DNA of 64,000 nucleotides from Rotaria macrura. Its lineage: Eukaryota; Rotifera; Eurotatoria; Philodinida; Philodinidae. The notes below the pieces were generated by a model. That model was not told the origin of the DNA. It worked only from the letters and a program-made list of their open reading frames with translations, and ran no database searches. The position numbers and the translations under genes are program-made. Positions 32,276-45,100 of the stretch are shown piece after piece; positions within the stretch are counted from its first letter, which is position 1, and every line of letters begins with the position of its first letter. The stretch covers positions 1 through 64,000 of the forward strand of contig OENT01000356.1 of the NCBI GenBank assembly GCA_900239685.1, read 5' to 3'.

Positions 32276-34379
32276 AGCAAACTATTTATGTTGTTTTCTT
32301 TCTTCTTTTCTAATGAATTTTTCTTTTTGTATAACTCTTTTTTTTTTCTTTTCGTCTCTCGCTTACATACTAACAAAGAACAAAAAAACGACAAACTCGT
32401 TGAACCTTTTTTCAATAGGTGTGTGCGTGTGTGTATAAATAAAAATAAACGACAACTAGCCAAGAGTTTATACTTAAATGAATGGATATATATATATATA
32501 TTTGTCAATTATGTCTTCATCGTACATGTTTAATGCTATCCAAAACCATGCCCTAGAATAATTCATCACATGCCACATCTGTCCTAAATGTATTCTGTTG
32601 GAATATGTATATTCTATGAATGACAGTATGTAAGTAAACAAGATAAGATAACCGAATGAAAGTAGAATTAATAATATTCTGGTGACAAGAAATGATTGTT
32701 AAGTTAAGCTCAAAAATAAAAACGACCATCTTCTATGATTGAATAGTGACTTTATTTCCATTGAGACATTCGTTTCTGGTTTTTTGTTTTTATCAAATGC
32801 ACGAACAAATGCTGCCAATGCGTGTCAAGAATCATAAACTTTGATCGATCGTGTTGACAATAATATGCGTGGGATAGAATAAAAGATTGTCTCAGTATTT
32901 GATCAATATTTTGCTTCTGTTTATATGACGCATGCGTCATATTATCCCCGAAGATTTTTCATTAACTGTTCCATTGAGTAAAACAATTCATCGATTCGTC
33001 CTTGTTGAGAAATGTTTTTCACAGCGCATTACAACTCAGAGATCAGAGTTGTTTTCGATGTTACTTTAGCTGTCTTAATGAAAACAAGTTGTCCATTATA
33101 AATTCGATTATTCGAATTATGAACGTATCAAAATGTTTACAGGTTCAGTTTGATCTATGTCGATAGTAGTTGAAAAGTATTTGGCGTATGATTTCGGTTT
33201 TTTTATGTCTAATGAATATGTGTTCACACGCTATCGAGCTGAAAGATTCCATTGTTTTCAAACATATTTTTATACGAGATACCTCTTTAGGATAGACTAG
33301 ACGGCAAGTCATTAATTTTTTATTGAACTCTTCTTTTCTTTCTAAAGTCTCTGAAATGACTTTCTAGACAATATATTGTCTAATGATGTTGACTCTGGAA
33401 AGGAAAACCTTTTTTTATGCCGAACATTTTCTCATCAGAATAATAAAATGTCATCAGATCTAATTCATCGTTGAACAAAGTTTAGTTTCAATAGACAGAC
33501 AGTCTTTTGCCCTTATATTCTTCTTTCAACCTTTTTTTGTTTTGAAGCATTGCCTTGCTATTTGAACTATTGATAGAACTCATCCGATCGATAGAACCAT
33601 TCTAATAAATCCATGTGGAACATCACTGAACGCGGTATGCAAGTTTACACAGTTCATGGTGATAGTCGTAGTTTGAAAGTAGAAACCCTTTTACTTACTA
33701 GACCGTGAGTAAACAATGATAAATTTCATGATTGCTCTTTAAATTGATAGTATTGAAGAAAATAAAAGCTTGATTTTTTTATTATTACTAGAAAAAGTAA
33801 TGTGACTTCTGATGATGTAAATCCTATCGACGTATATAAATTGAACTCTTTGTCGTTCGATGAGAGATGCATGATTTTTATCATCCATTGATGTTAATTT
33901 TCAATATTCTCTTGTATTCATTTAAGAGAGATACGCATTTTTTTTTCTAATTATATCAAGAATTAAGGTATAAGATGTTCATCATAATCGATGACTGAAC
34001 ATTGAAAAATTTAGATAATAGACTCTTCACTTTCTCTGTTCCTTTAGATACTTGTTTGATTTCATTATTACTTTTTTAATGACTTTGATAGACAAGTATC
34101 TGGACGCATTTAGTTTTCATCATTCACTAAACCGATTCACGCATTATCATAACGCGTAACTAAAAATGAATGCGTTCAACAGTGTATATCAAGCACAAAA
34201 GAATTTTACTTTAGAATACAAAAGAAAAAAAAAGCTATAATCTATGTTGTATCATTGAAACACAATGACCTCGACATTAAATCGTCTTGCCTTGAACTGG
34301 TTTAGATATCTAGCATGTGAACCAGCTGTGTTAAACGAGCTCATTCATCAAGACGAAATATCGTTTAAATGCGCCATTC
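32276..34379. other. Intergenic after HECTD1, no gene recognised
   Basis: AATAAA-type signals at 32438-32453 probably end the HECTD1 transcript. There is a short TA microsatellite near 32489. Open frames (32272-32508, 32752-32940, 34265-34453) show no domain. Confidence 0.5.
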
Positions 34380-34990
34380 TTATCTTTTATTTGTGTCTTC
34401 TTGATTGCAAACGTTTTTCTCTTAATTGGAGGACAAAAATTGGAAAATGTTAGCAGAATGTAAATAAATGAATTTAGTTTTCAAGGATATGATGAACGCC
34501 GATCGCTTTTAGAGAAAGAAATTATTTTATTAGAGATAGCTCAGTAATGAATGTCACATGTTATCCAGGCCATTCTTATGCGTGAGTGAATGAAAAACAT
34601 AAGATGAATTCAATCAAAATGTCGACAGCTAGTAATGATAGTTTTTCTAAAATTATCACATAATTTGACAACGATGATGCCATAGTGTTTAAAAATTATC
34701 ATTTTGGTTTGCGACGAACGAAAAAAAAATGGAAATTAAGTAATGGGGTTGCACTAGTAAATTATGCAACGCTATCATAACCATACACGAAGGTTAACTG
34801 TTTTCTTTCTTTTCTTCTCATTTATGATGTTTTTGTTTTCACCAATAAATTGACATGTACACTGACTTTTTCCAAGCTGGGGTCATTTTTTCCCTCTAAT
34901 TCAGAAAAAACGGCCACCATCAAGAAATAGACCCCTTCTATATTGTTGTATCATAATGATTCAACTAATGATGAAGACATGTGACAGGAG
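34380..34990. repeat. Duplicated block R4, copy 2 (empty site)
   Basis: This is the counterpart of 3700-5530 without the hAT-like element. At the insertion point it reads CACATGTTATCCAGGCCATT, where copy 1 has the element between ACTCAGAC and ATTCAGGC. The sequence from 34991 to 35893 shows nothing recognisable. Confidence 0.6.
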
Positions 34991-35893
34991 AGAGTACATA
35001 TCAGTGATTGATCAAGATTCAGTTTGGATCAGATGAAAGGAATCGAACTAGCCGACTAGATCATCATCATGAATAGTATTTTAACAGTTACGTTCATTTG
35101 AGTTATACAAAGAAATTTCACATCATGAAAATACCAGTTGTTATTCTGCGAAATCAGTACTTATCAATGACCTTATATTTCTAAACGCATACACAACGAG
35201 AATTTTAAGAAATGTAAATGACCGAAAATAAATGCATCGTTCCTACGCACTGATCGAAACTTAATTATAAATACTTTAAGACGAAGAGACACTTGTGCAT
35301 CAACTAGTGCCATCTATAATCGATCCATTTTTAGCATTCATCATTATTGAGTAATTTTAATTTTTGTGCATTATAATAAATATATTTTATAAAATGAAAT
35401 AAAAGAAAAAAAATGATCAAACATACATAAAGATGTTCCTCAACAGGAGGGCCAATTTATATATGGCTGAAAAAAAAAACTTTTCCGTGCATATATATAT
35501 AGCTGCAGTTGTTTGTCGTTGAAGGAAAAATAACTTATCCAAAAGTGATCAACTGTTATTCTTTTAAGAATCTTCCCTACCCTAAACAGACATAATATGA
35601 AAATAGTCTAAAACAGAAAGAAAAAGTTTAAAATCAATAAATCTAAAAATCAATTCATTTTTCTACATCGTTCAGTATAAGATGCACAACGATTGATTCC
35701 GATGATGGAAAATTTTTTTTTTCATGTTGAACATAACTTTTGTAATGATTGACATGTGATGTAATGAGTCTGATGGAAATAATCGTTGTAAAAGAAGTAT
35801 TAATTGAAAAAAAAATAAAATTTTATTCTTATTAAAATTTAGATAATTATTTATGACTCATCCTTATTAAGAGTTATTGAGAAAAAAAAAGAC

Positions 35894-38612
35894 ATGGTTC
35901 ATTTTTCTCAATCACTTATGCCCGATGTTCCATTAGCAACATCATTACCTACAACATTTACATTTCAAACAAATAACAATAATAATCAACTGGATGATCA
36001 ATCAACATTACTACAACAACAACAATCAGTTGCATCATCATCATCATCATCATCACAATCTCAATTGAATTCATCAATACAACAACAACGATCATCTTCA
36101 AATGATGAATCGAATAGTAACAATCAAACACATCCGAATGATTATGAAACACGTTTACGGTAAGAACAAAAAGAAAAGAACAAAACAAACAAAATTTACA
36201 TTTGATATTCATTATTTCACTGTTGTATTACTCAGATGTCCAAATTGTGATACATGGGTTGTTAATTTAAGTGATCATTTACGTAAAACACATCGTATAG
36301 CATCACCTGTCGATCGCAAGCCATTACTACGTATGGCACGTTTAGAAAAACGTCGCATGACTGAATCAGCAAATAATTCAACAACAAACAATCGCCGTAC
36401 AACACCATCAACACTTATGGTTAATGGTCTTCAAACAGCGCATACAAATACAAATAATGAAATTGAAAATTTACTCTTTAAACATGAACCAGATCCTAAT
36501 CAACAGTTTTCTGTTACATTACCAGAAAACATCTTGCTTAATCATCAAATAACTAATTCTATAGCTCATTTTACATCGCCAACATCGAATAAACGTGCAC
36601 GTTCATCAGATGATCACACAGGACAAACACTGAATGGACCATTATCGCCAAATAAAAAAACTCGCTTGGATATTATTGATACCTCTAAATTACCACAAGA
36701 AAGCCATACATCATCAAACAAATCAAGTAAAAAAAATCGAAATAAACAACAACAACAACAACAGCAGCAGCAGCAACAACAACAACAACAAACACAAACA
36801 ATAATTAAAACAGCAGCATCAGGGATATTTCCGCAACAACCCGTTGCCGTACAACACATAGAAGAAAGTTCCGATGATGTAAGTGAATTAAAATGAAATA
36901 TATTATGATATTGAAATTTATCGATTAAACAAAAATTTTGGTACGTTAATATCAATCGAACAGTTAAAAAATGATGATCACTAATTTATGAGCAGCAAGA
37001 ACGTTTTTCTTCATTAGATGTTTACCAAGATCAATATATTTAAGATACGAGTAAAACAAAATAGAATTATTATTCTACGAATAAGTTTTGAATTGTTCTG
37101 AAAATTGCAACATAAACTAATATGCTTTACATCATTGATCTGCGAGGTTTAATATATAGCATTCAATTTTTCTTTTCTTCTAAACATTTTTAGTCCGATC
37201 GATCGTTCTTATTTCTTTCGATTTTTTCATAATTCTATTTCAAGAAGTAGAATTAGTCATAGGAAAGGTTTTAGCACTCTTTCATAGTAGGTCATGAGTC
37301 CAAGTTCTTTTCCCGTTCGACAGATTAACAATTTCTCGTTGATTTGCCATGAGATGAGGGACAAACTCGTTTCTTGTTGGCTCGCCTTTGAATAAAGATG
37401 TGAAGGTAACTAAGAACCAATAAAGTTGACTTTGAGAGGAACTGTTCAATGTGTCCTATTACAAGTGATTAATTACTTTTCTGATGAATCTCATCTTGTT
37501 GAGTTAGTTCTCTGGAGATGAGAAAAGGTCTAATAGAATTCATGTTTATATTTTCATAAGTTATGGGAATTCTATAGAGTTTTCGAATGAAATGTTGTCT
37601 TCTAGATTGCATTATTAGAAACATTGACGATTGCAGTTCATTGCAAAATGATAAAGTTTTCTATACTTCAATAACATTATTAGAAATTCTATTATGGAAA
37701 ACAGCAATGTGTATCTCTCTAGAGAGAATATACTTGAAAGTCAAAATGAATAAGTCTCATTGAGAATTTTAATTTTCTTTTTGTTGAAAATTCTAAACTA
37801 AAATGAATCGAATTTTTTAATTCGATACTATTGAACATTTCGGCGTTGCTTCATTTAAGAACGAACGAATGAATTGATTTGATGAAAATCTGATGGCAGT
37901 AACTTAGAATATCTTTTTTTGTCGACTATGCATGAAATAAGAAAAACGGTAGCAAAAAACATCTCTGCTAGATTAAAGAACGATTGTACCTATAATATAA
38001 TGAAATATTCCATAGAGTGCATTGACTAAAATAAATAATTGAGTAGTAAAAATACAAGCCATTATGATTATCAACAGGTTCGTATGTAATTATTTGGCAG
38101 AATCATTTTGGAATTTTAGATCAGACGTTCGTAAATTAGATTGAAATGTATATCCGACACTATTACAATTGAAATTTTGTGCAAGACCGTAGATCGATTT
38201 CGTTTCTATACTGTTAGATTCTAGTAAAATCCTCTCCTATTAATTTATTCAATGAGAAATCGTTGCTGAATTCAAACTACTCAATAATTTAGTGACTGAA
38301 TCGATTAAGTAATTGAGATTTCTTGAATTTATATTTCTTGACATTTTCTAGCTTTCTAAAGTACTACAGATGATGGGTAATGAAATGAATTTTCTTAATC
38401 AACATTTACAAACAACATCAATTCTATTACAAAAACAACTCGATTTAGCACGTGATAGTTTACATGCATGTTCAGTTCAATTTGCTCGTATGTATATTTC
38501 TATTTGTTGAATGAATGAAGAAAAAAACAAAACTCTGTTATATATTTAAAATACATCATCTATTTTTCTATTTTTCTTAGATTTGAAAAGAATGATTCAA
38601 CAACAAATTTAA
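35894..38612 (+). CDS. C2H2-like zinc-finger, polyglutamine protein
   Basis: Four exons: 35894-36159, 36236-36878, 38352-38487, 38581-38612. All are GT-AG and in frame, giving 358 residues. Residues 1-88 are low complexity (Asn, Gln, Ser runs). Residues 90-108 form one CCHH motif, CPNCDTWVVNLSDHLRKTH, with Cys90, Cys93, His103 and His108, a zinc finger of non-classical spacing. A basic RLEKRRM stretch follows, then Ser/Thr-rich sequence with a KRARSS basic patch that could be a nuclear signal, a tract of about 15 Gln from residue 260 (CAA/CAG mixed), and a C-terminal helix predicted to be a coiled coil (MMGNEMNFLNQHLQTTSILL). A nuclear DNA- or protein-binding role is inferred, not shown. The last exon adds only ten codons. 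Exon 3 could also splice in frame to 40676 of the next gene. Confidence 0.7.
36747..36791 (+). repeat. CAA/CAG trinucleotide tract
   Basis: Fifteen in-frame glutamine codons; four consecutive CAG units are flanked by CAA units. The mixed codons should limit slippage. The opposite strand carries a poly-Cys frame, an artefact. Confidence 0.9.
36879..38351. other. 1.5-kb intron of the zinc-finger gene
   Basis: It starts GTAAGT and ends TTTTCTAG. AT-rich, without visible terminal repeats or a coding exon. Confidence 0.5.
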
Positions 38613-39197
38613 TTGTTGGTTTTTTTTTGCTCTGTGTTTTGTCTTTTTATTTTGAAGAAACAATATGAAATTTAACTATTCTTTTGCACATTATACATGT
38701 ATTAATAAATTTTTTCTCTTTGGTTTTCTGTTGTTCCGTTTTTTTTTCTTCTTTATTTTGATTACGATGTGAAAAAGAAAGAGAAACAAGTTTATATGTC
38801 TGTTTGTATGTCTATTTGTTCATTGGTTTAGTTTTTGCATTGTTTTATATACATATACATATATATATATATATATATTTGCATGTATAGATAGTTTTGA
38901 AGATTATTGAAACAAAACAAAACACACATAAGAATTGTCGACATATTCGTTTACTTTTTCGCATATTATAAAGTTCATTGTTTCGTATTTTTTCCCCAGT
39001 ATCCTTCATTTTCTTTTTTTCAATTGACAAACTATGATCGTCGTTCTTTTTTCTTCTTTTTGATTTAACTGTGTGCATTGCCGTCATTGTTTCTGGATAT
39101 ATATATATCTGGACATGAAATAAATTTGTTTAGTTTACACGGAAAGGAAAGTCTTAATCAAATTTAGAACGAGGTAAGACATGTGTCGATATTTTAG
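38613..39197. other. Spacer or intron between zinc-finger gene and 815-residue gene
   Basis: It holds a TA microsatellite (about 38842-38878), another near 39098-39108, and T-rich sequence. It ends in GATATTTTAG immediately before the ATG at 39198, an acceptor-like site that may be used by a spliced leader or by a 5' exon. Confidence 0.5.
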
Positions 39198-42100
39198 ATG
39201 GAAGTTGATGGTGAAGTTGAAGTAGAAGCTGATTTGCCAACTTCATCATCGTCAACAGTTCTCACGACTACGCCGACTACAAGTGGCAGCAATGCAACTG
39301 TACCACTTCGTGTTATTTTACCGACTTCATGTGAGTGGCTCTTGTCCGTTTTTTCAAGCGGATTAGTTAGCCATGTTAGATAGATCAATATTGAACTTGT
39401 TTACTAGAGAAAAATAGTAGTACTGCAACTATTGAATTGTTTTCAAGAATATTGGAAATATGTAATTTCATTGAAGAACATTTTACTTAACAGATTCGTA
39501 ATAATCAATTGTAAAAATTTCATGATTGACAAGTATACTGCATAAGAAGAAAATAGTTTTGATATGTCGTTAGATATGTTCGATGATTATGAATGCTTAT
39601 TTAATCGTGATATAATTGACTGACTCGTGAGATCTTATATCATTATCCATCTTCTAAATGATCCAAAACCATCATAATTGATTATAGAACAAGGATACAA
39701 TTAGTAAGAATTCACGGTTATTAAGTCTGCTATTTAATGAAAAAGGATATCATATCATCGATAAATACGAATGTTTCATGATTGAATTCAAAGAGTTGAA
39801 AAGAAATTTTCATAGAGAAAATGTTAGAGAATCTTTCTTCGACAAGATTTTTAGAGAGAACAAGAAGATTTTCTTAAATCAATTGCTTTTTCAAAGACAA
39901 AAGTCAGAAATCATATTAACCCAAGGATCTAATTTGAATGATCAGCTGTTTCTTGACTCATTCAATAGATACAACAATTGAGATAAGGAAAAGCAAAAAA
40001 ACGATTTTTCTCTCTGACATATTGATCATCGTTTTACTGAAACTTTAATTCGTGAATCAGATATTTCCCAGGAAAAATAAAACAGAATGAAGAATTTCGA
40101 CATGACATTTTACCTACAAGCATGTCTTTCTCAAATAATTAAATTTCAAAAAAGAAACTATCTGTTTACCACAGCATGGAACAATAATACACGTTCTCAT
40201 TATTGTCATGGAATATTTCTGAGTGATCTAATGATTATTAAATATATCTATCGATAAAATTTCTCGTCAAAATTCTTCATTCCTATCTTTTCCCACAATG
40301 TCTGACTCAGTGAACAATATCATTAAAACGAACTTAAACTCTATCAGTAGGCTCAATCCTTTAAAGCTTTATCTTATCTCAATATAATATCTATTCAATA
40401 CGAATAACAAAAGAACAGCTAATCATTCAAAAATATTCCCTCGAAAGATAAATCCAATGTATACACTTGATCTCATCTCTGAATTTTTGCAAAACTGAAC
40501 TCGTTAGTCTCAAGAAGAAGAAAACATATCTATTAAATTTATTCTTGACTTTGATCCGTATACGAATACTATCTTCCTGCTATATCGTCAAAAGAAGTGA
40601 TTTTTTGAAAAGACTAGACAAATAGAATTTTTTCATCGTTTCGACTATGTTAAATTTTATTTTATTATTGTCAAGATCAATTCATTATAAGTCCAGACGA
40701 TGTCAATCGTTTATTGGATATGCGTCGTATATTTTATCAAAAAGAAAACGAACGAAAACTATCGAAATTAGGTCTTCCAATATTAGTCGATAATGATGGA
40801 CGTTTATCGACAACGACATTGACCAATGATGATAGTACAAATTCCAATGGAGTTTCATCATCAACCGGTAAACCTATTCGACGTCGAGATATGGAATGGT
40901 TATCTATTGTATTGCCATTTGTTAAAAAATATAATCCACATTGTGGTGTATGTGCATCGAGTAAAAACTATGGTCGACGTTTAGATACAGCTAATAGTTA
41001 TCTATTACGTTCATATTTCTATTGTCAAGGACGTGATTGTCCATTTAATTGTTTAGTTACAATAAAAGAAACTGGTAAAGCATTATTATGTTCACGTTTT
41101 TCAAATGGTAATGTTGTTGATCATCGAAATGCGAAACGTGTTGCACGACCAAATCGTTCATTAAATAAATCTACTACAAATACTACTACTACTACTAATA
41201 ATAATAATAATAATAATAATGAACTTCGTTCAAATAATTCATCAAAACGTTTTCGTAAATCACCAAATCCAATATTACAACAATGGAATCATACATTTAC
41301 CGATGATTTAACAGGCAATTTTAATACAAATGATTTAAATTTAACGGACGCAGATTTCGAAGAAACATTACGTTTATCAGCAACAAAACGTTTTATAAAT
41401 ATGTGTTGTAATCTAGTGCAATTAACAACGAATTTACGTCATGAATTAGATCCAACTGGTCTATTACCAGGCGCATTACAACATGTTTCATTAAGTCCAT
41501 TTCATATTGCTGTTCATACAGAAAATTCCCTACGTTATTATCATTCAATGTTAACGAAAAAGTCACTTGATAAACCACCTCCACTTTTACATACGAAACC
41601 AGCAGTTACAATTCAACAAACTAATACAACTACAACTACTAGTCAAAGTAAATTTTCTCGAAGAATTTGTCTTGTTTCACGAATCAGATAGAATTATCTG
41701 TCATCGTATTCTGATCGTATATAGAACTAAACTAGAGCTTGAGTCAAACATATTCTACGAAATTCTTTATTAATTATTTATAAATAAGTGAGAATATTTA
41801 TGAGAATTATACTATTTTTATAGGATCTTGAAATAACTTCTTCGGCTTTTTCAAGGATAATATTCGAATGACATTAAGATTGAAAGAATTTGATTTCTCG
41901 TTAAATCTTTTGACATGAGTTAATTAGGTATGTATCTCAAATTATTACAACGAAGAAAATTTTCTAGTATTTGAATATATTGCAAATTTCATTGAATCGA
42001 ATAATATTTAGTCAAAATTCAAAAAACATTTCTCATAGACATAACAAGGTCGAGTACATTGAATGATTGTTGAGTCAAGCAGGATGACATTTTTTTATTT

Positions 42101-45100
42101 TGTAATAAATCAATAACAACAATCCATGTTATTTATTAAAATTCATCTATTGACATTCTTTTCATCGAACGATGTGTAAATTCGTGATAGTCATTTTTAA
42201 TAATTTAAAGTACCTATGAACTCATTTTCCAGTGCTATGGTTGAATAATTTATTTGATTTGTCATTGTTATGAGAGTAAATTCTTGTTGCAATCATCTAA
42301 TGCATCGTTGTTAGTTTTTATCATATACAAAATGCTTTTATTGCTGCTTATAAAAGCAATTATACATTGTACATAATTGTGTTGAAATCAACAATTATGC
42401 ATGATAATTGACTATATTTCATAGTACTTAATGGACTACAAATAAGAAACATTTAAATTTGTTAATTTCAACTAAAATATAAGTTTTAGTTCATCATTAA
42501 TAAACTTCAAAAATAGATATATTCTATTCTTTTGTACAATGCGTACAGAACTTCGTAGATAGTTTTTTAATCGAAATTCTAATCTTAAATGATTACATTA
42601 GTTTCAGAAAAAGCATTAATAATGTCATCCTGTATAAGTAATAGCAATAGTAGCCTCTCTAGTATGCGATTCATTTAGTTTCCGGTTCTTCTCACTATAT
42701 GACATTGACTAATCTAATTAATTTAAGAAGTGAACACTCTGACAAATTCTAATCTAGCTGTTCTTTACGACTAGTATTACATAGACAAAAATAGGTCATT
42801 CGTAATACTATTCAAATGAATGATTAAATCACAATTAATTTAGGATGATAGATTTTAGTGGTATATATTTTGTTAAATTATGATCCGTTTTTCTTCGAAA
42901 CGTTATATCACCGAGTCATTACGCATGTTTGTAGTAGAATTCAAATTGGAGAGAAGTATAAATGTTGAAATGACACAACAACAACTTCCATCGAACTGTG
43001 AATTTCAGCATACGATAGGAGAGACACTGGAATATCATTTTTCTCTCCTAGAACATACCGATTAATTGATATATAATTTGATTGAAATGTCAATATGTTT
43101 TGTTCAATATTAAAATTAGAAAAAATAATCACATGAAGAGTATTTTGAACTAATGATTTTATCTTTTACATATTTCGAAGTCAACATGACCTAGAATATT
43201 AATATTATTGTTGGGTACATTTAGTTTCCCATACTTTTCTCTTTCTATTTCTGCAATACACAAGTCGATAGTTAGTTATTACTATTGCTAACTTGAAAAT
43301 ATATATATATATAATTTTAAACATAATGAAAAAATGAATTCTTCACATGAAATGACACTTAGTATTCAACAGATATCGATCATGGTGTATTCATAACATC
43401 TTACGATTGTATGTTCGCAAATATAATGCTTAACATTCACGCATCATTAGTATACCGAGATTGATTAAATACTGAAGTTAGTCCGAAATTCAATCCAAAG
43501 AATAAGCAGTTAAGCCTTTGAAACGATTGAAATAAAGAAGAAGTTTGTTAGATTAATTATAGTTCTAAAATTAACTTCAAGAACAAACTATCTTGATTGT
43601 AAGAAATTACATAAATCGAAAACTTGCTACTGTCTTCTTTTCAAAAGCATTAGTAGTGACTTTCTCTTTAACTGTACACAATATAATCAACTATCATCTA
43701 TATTAGTTTCATAAAGTCATTCGAACAGACTTAATTTCTGTCGTGTACTATTTTTTTTGTCTCGCATTGTGATTTTTTTTCAATCTTAAAGGCTATTTTA
43801 AGGTTCTGACCAAAAGGAGGAATATATGTAGACGTATGGAAGAAGACTTTTCATATCAGGGAGCTAGTAGCGGCGTCAGAAATTACCTTGAGGGTGGACT
43901 CAGTCCACCTAAGATCTAACCTGGCACTGCTGCTAAACTTTGTTTCAAGGGCTTTAGAAAATTTTCATGATGAGTTCAAAATCTTCTCGAGTGAGTTGAG
44001 CCCATCCCTGGCACCAACACTGCCGACAGCATATATATTTTGCAGTTCTATTGTGCATCGATGACTTCACAAGTTATCATCATATTCGCAGTAGTGTACA
44101 GTACAAGGCAGCGAATGTGGCGCCACTTATTGAAATCATCCGTGCACAACAAAACGGTATGATATATGTACCATCGAATAGAGGAAATCTTCCTCTCTTC
44201 GTATAAGTATATCCTGATTTTCGTTCAAAAACTGGCATGAAAATTATAATCACCATTTTTTGAAGCGTAGATGACTTGTAAAAACAAAAGAAAACTTCAT
44301 TAAAAAAAAACGACATGTTTTCTGTCATCACTGATACAATAATAATCTAAGTTGACAGTTCAATGGCTAACAATAACTGATGGAGATGAGTAATTTTTAC
44401 TCGTGATTATTGCTCGACATTATCGTTAAATTATGTCTTAGTATCGACGTGTAAAAGAGAGAACACTGGTCAACAAGAAACTAGACACAATTAATCAGAT
44501 AATTCGATGTCCATCTCAGTTATCAAAACATACTGATACCTTTATCGGATTGTTATTTTGTAATTCAAATCTGTGAAATTTTCCAACTAAGGTCTTTAAA
44601 TACTAAAAACTAAAACATGCCAAACAAAGATAGTCTATTTACCCGATTGAGTAAATTTGTCTTTATTAGAGAAACTCGAGTGTGTTTTTAATTTCGCTCG
44701 ACTTACATCTCTATGAATTTACTAATCTTTTAGCATTAAAGAATTAGAGTGTACATGTAGATATTATCACATCGGGAATCTATTCTTTGTAGACGAAAGA
44801 AAATTTGAGTGAATCATGCGAAGATGATGCTAATAATTTGAACCATTAACACAGTACTCATCCATTGGCATTTTCTATAATCAAAATATATGAGACCAAA
44901 CCAAATCTTTCTCGATTTTTCACATCATTTATTCAAAATATCAATCATACAATCGTTCATTTTTTGTATATTAAACTAGTTTTTTGGCATCAATAATTAT
45001 TTCTATCCACAAAAATGAGTTCGAATAAATTTGTTGAGATAATTATATTCATTAAAAAGTTCCTAGTATATTCTATCAAGTCATATCTTATCGAAATCCA

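Noticed and set aside
32272..32533. Phe- and Lys-rich frames on both strands just after HECTD1
   Set aside because: Low-complexity T/A-rich 3' region; they coincide with the HECTD1 3'UTR.
36614..36955. Poly-cysteine minus-strand frame
   Set aside because: Antisense shadow of the polyglutamine tract in the zinc-finger gene.
38842..38878. TA/CATA microsatellite and nearby short repeats
   Set aside because: Simple sequence, not a CRISPR-like or structured array; no spacers.
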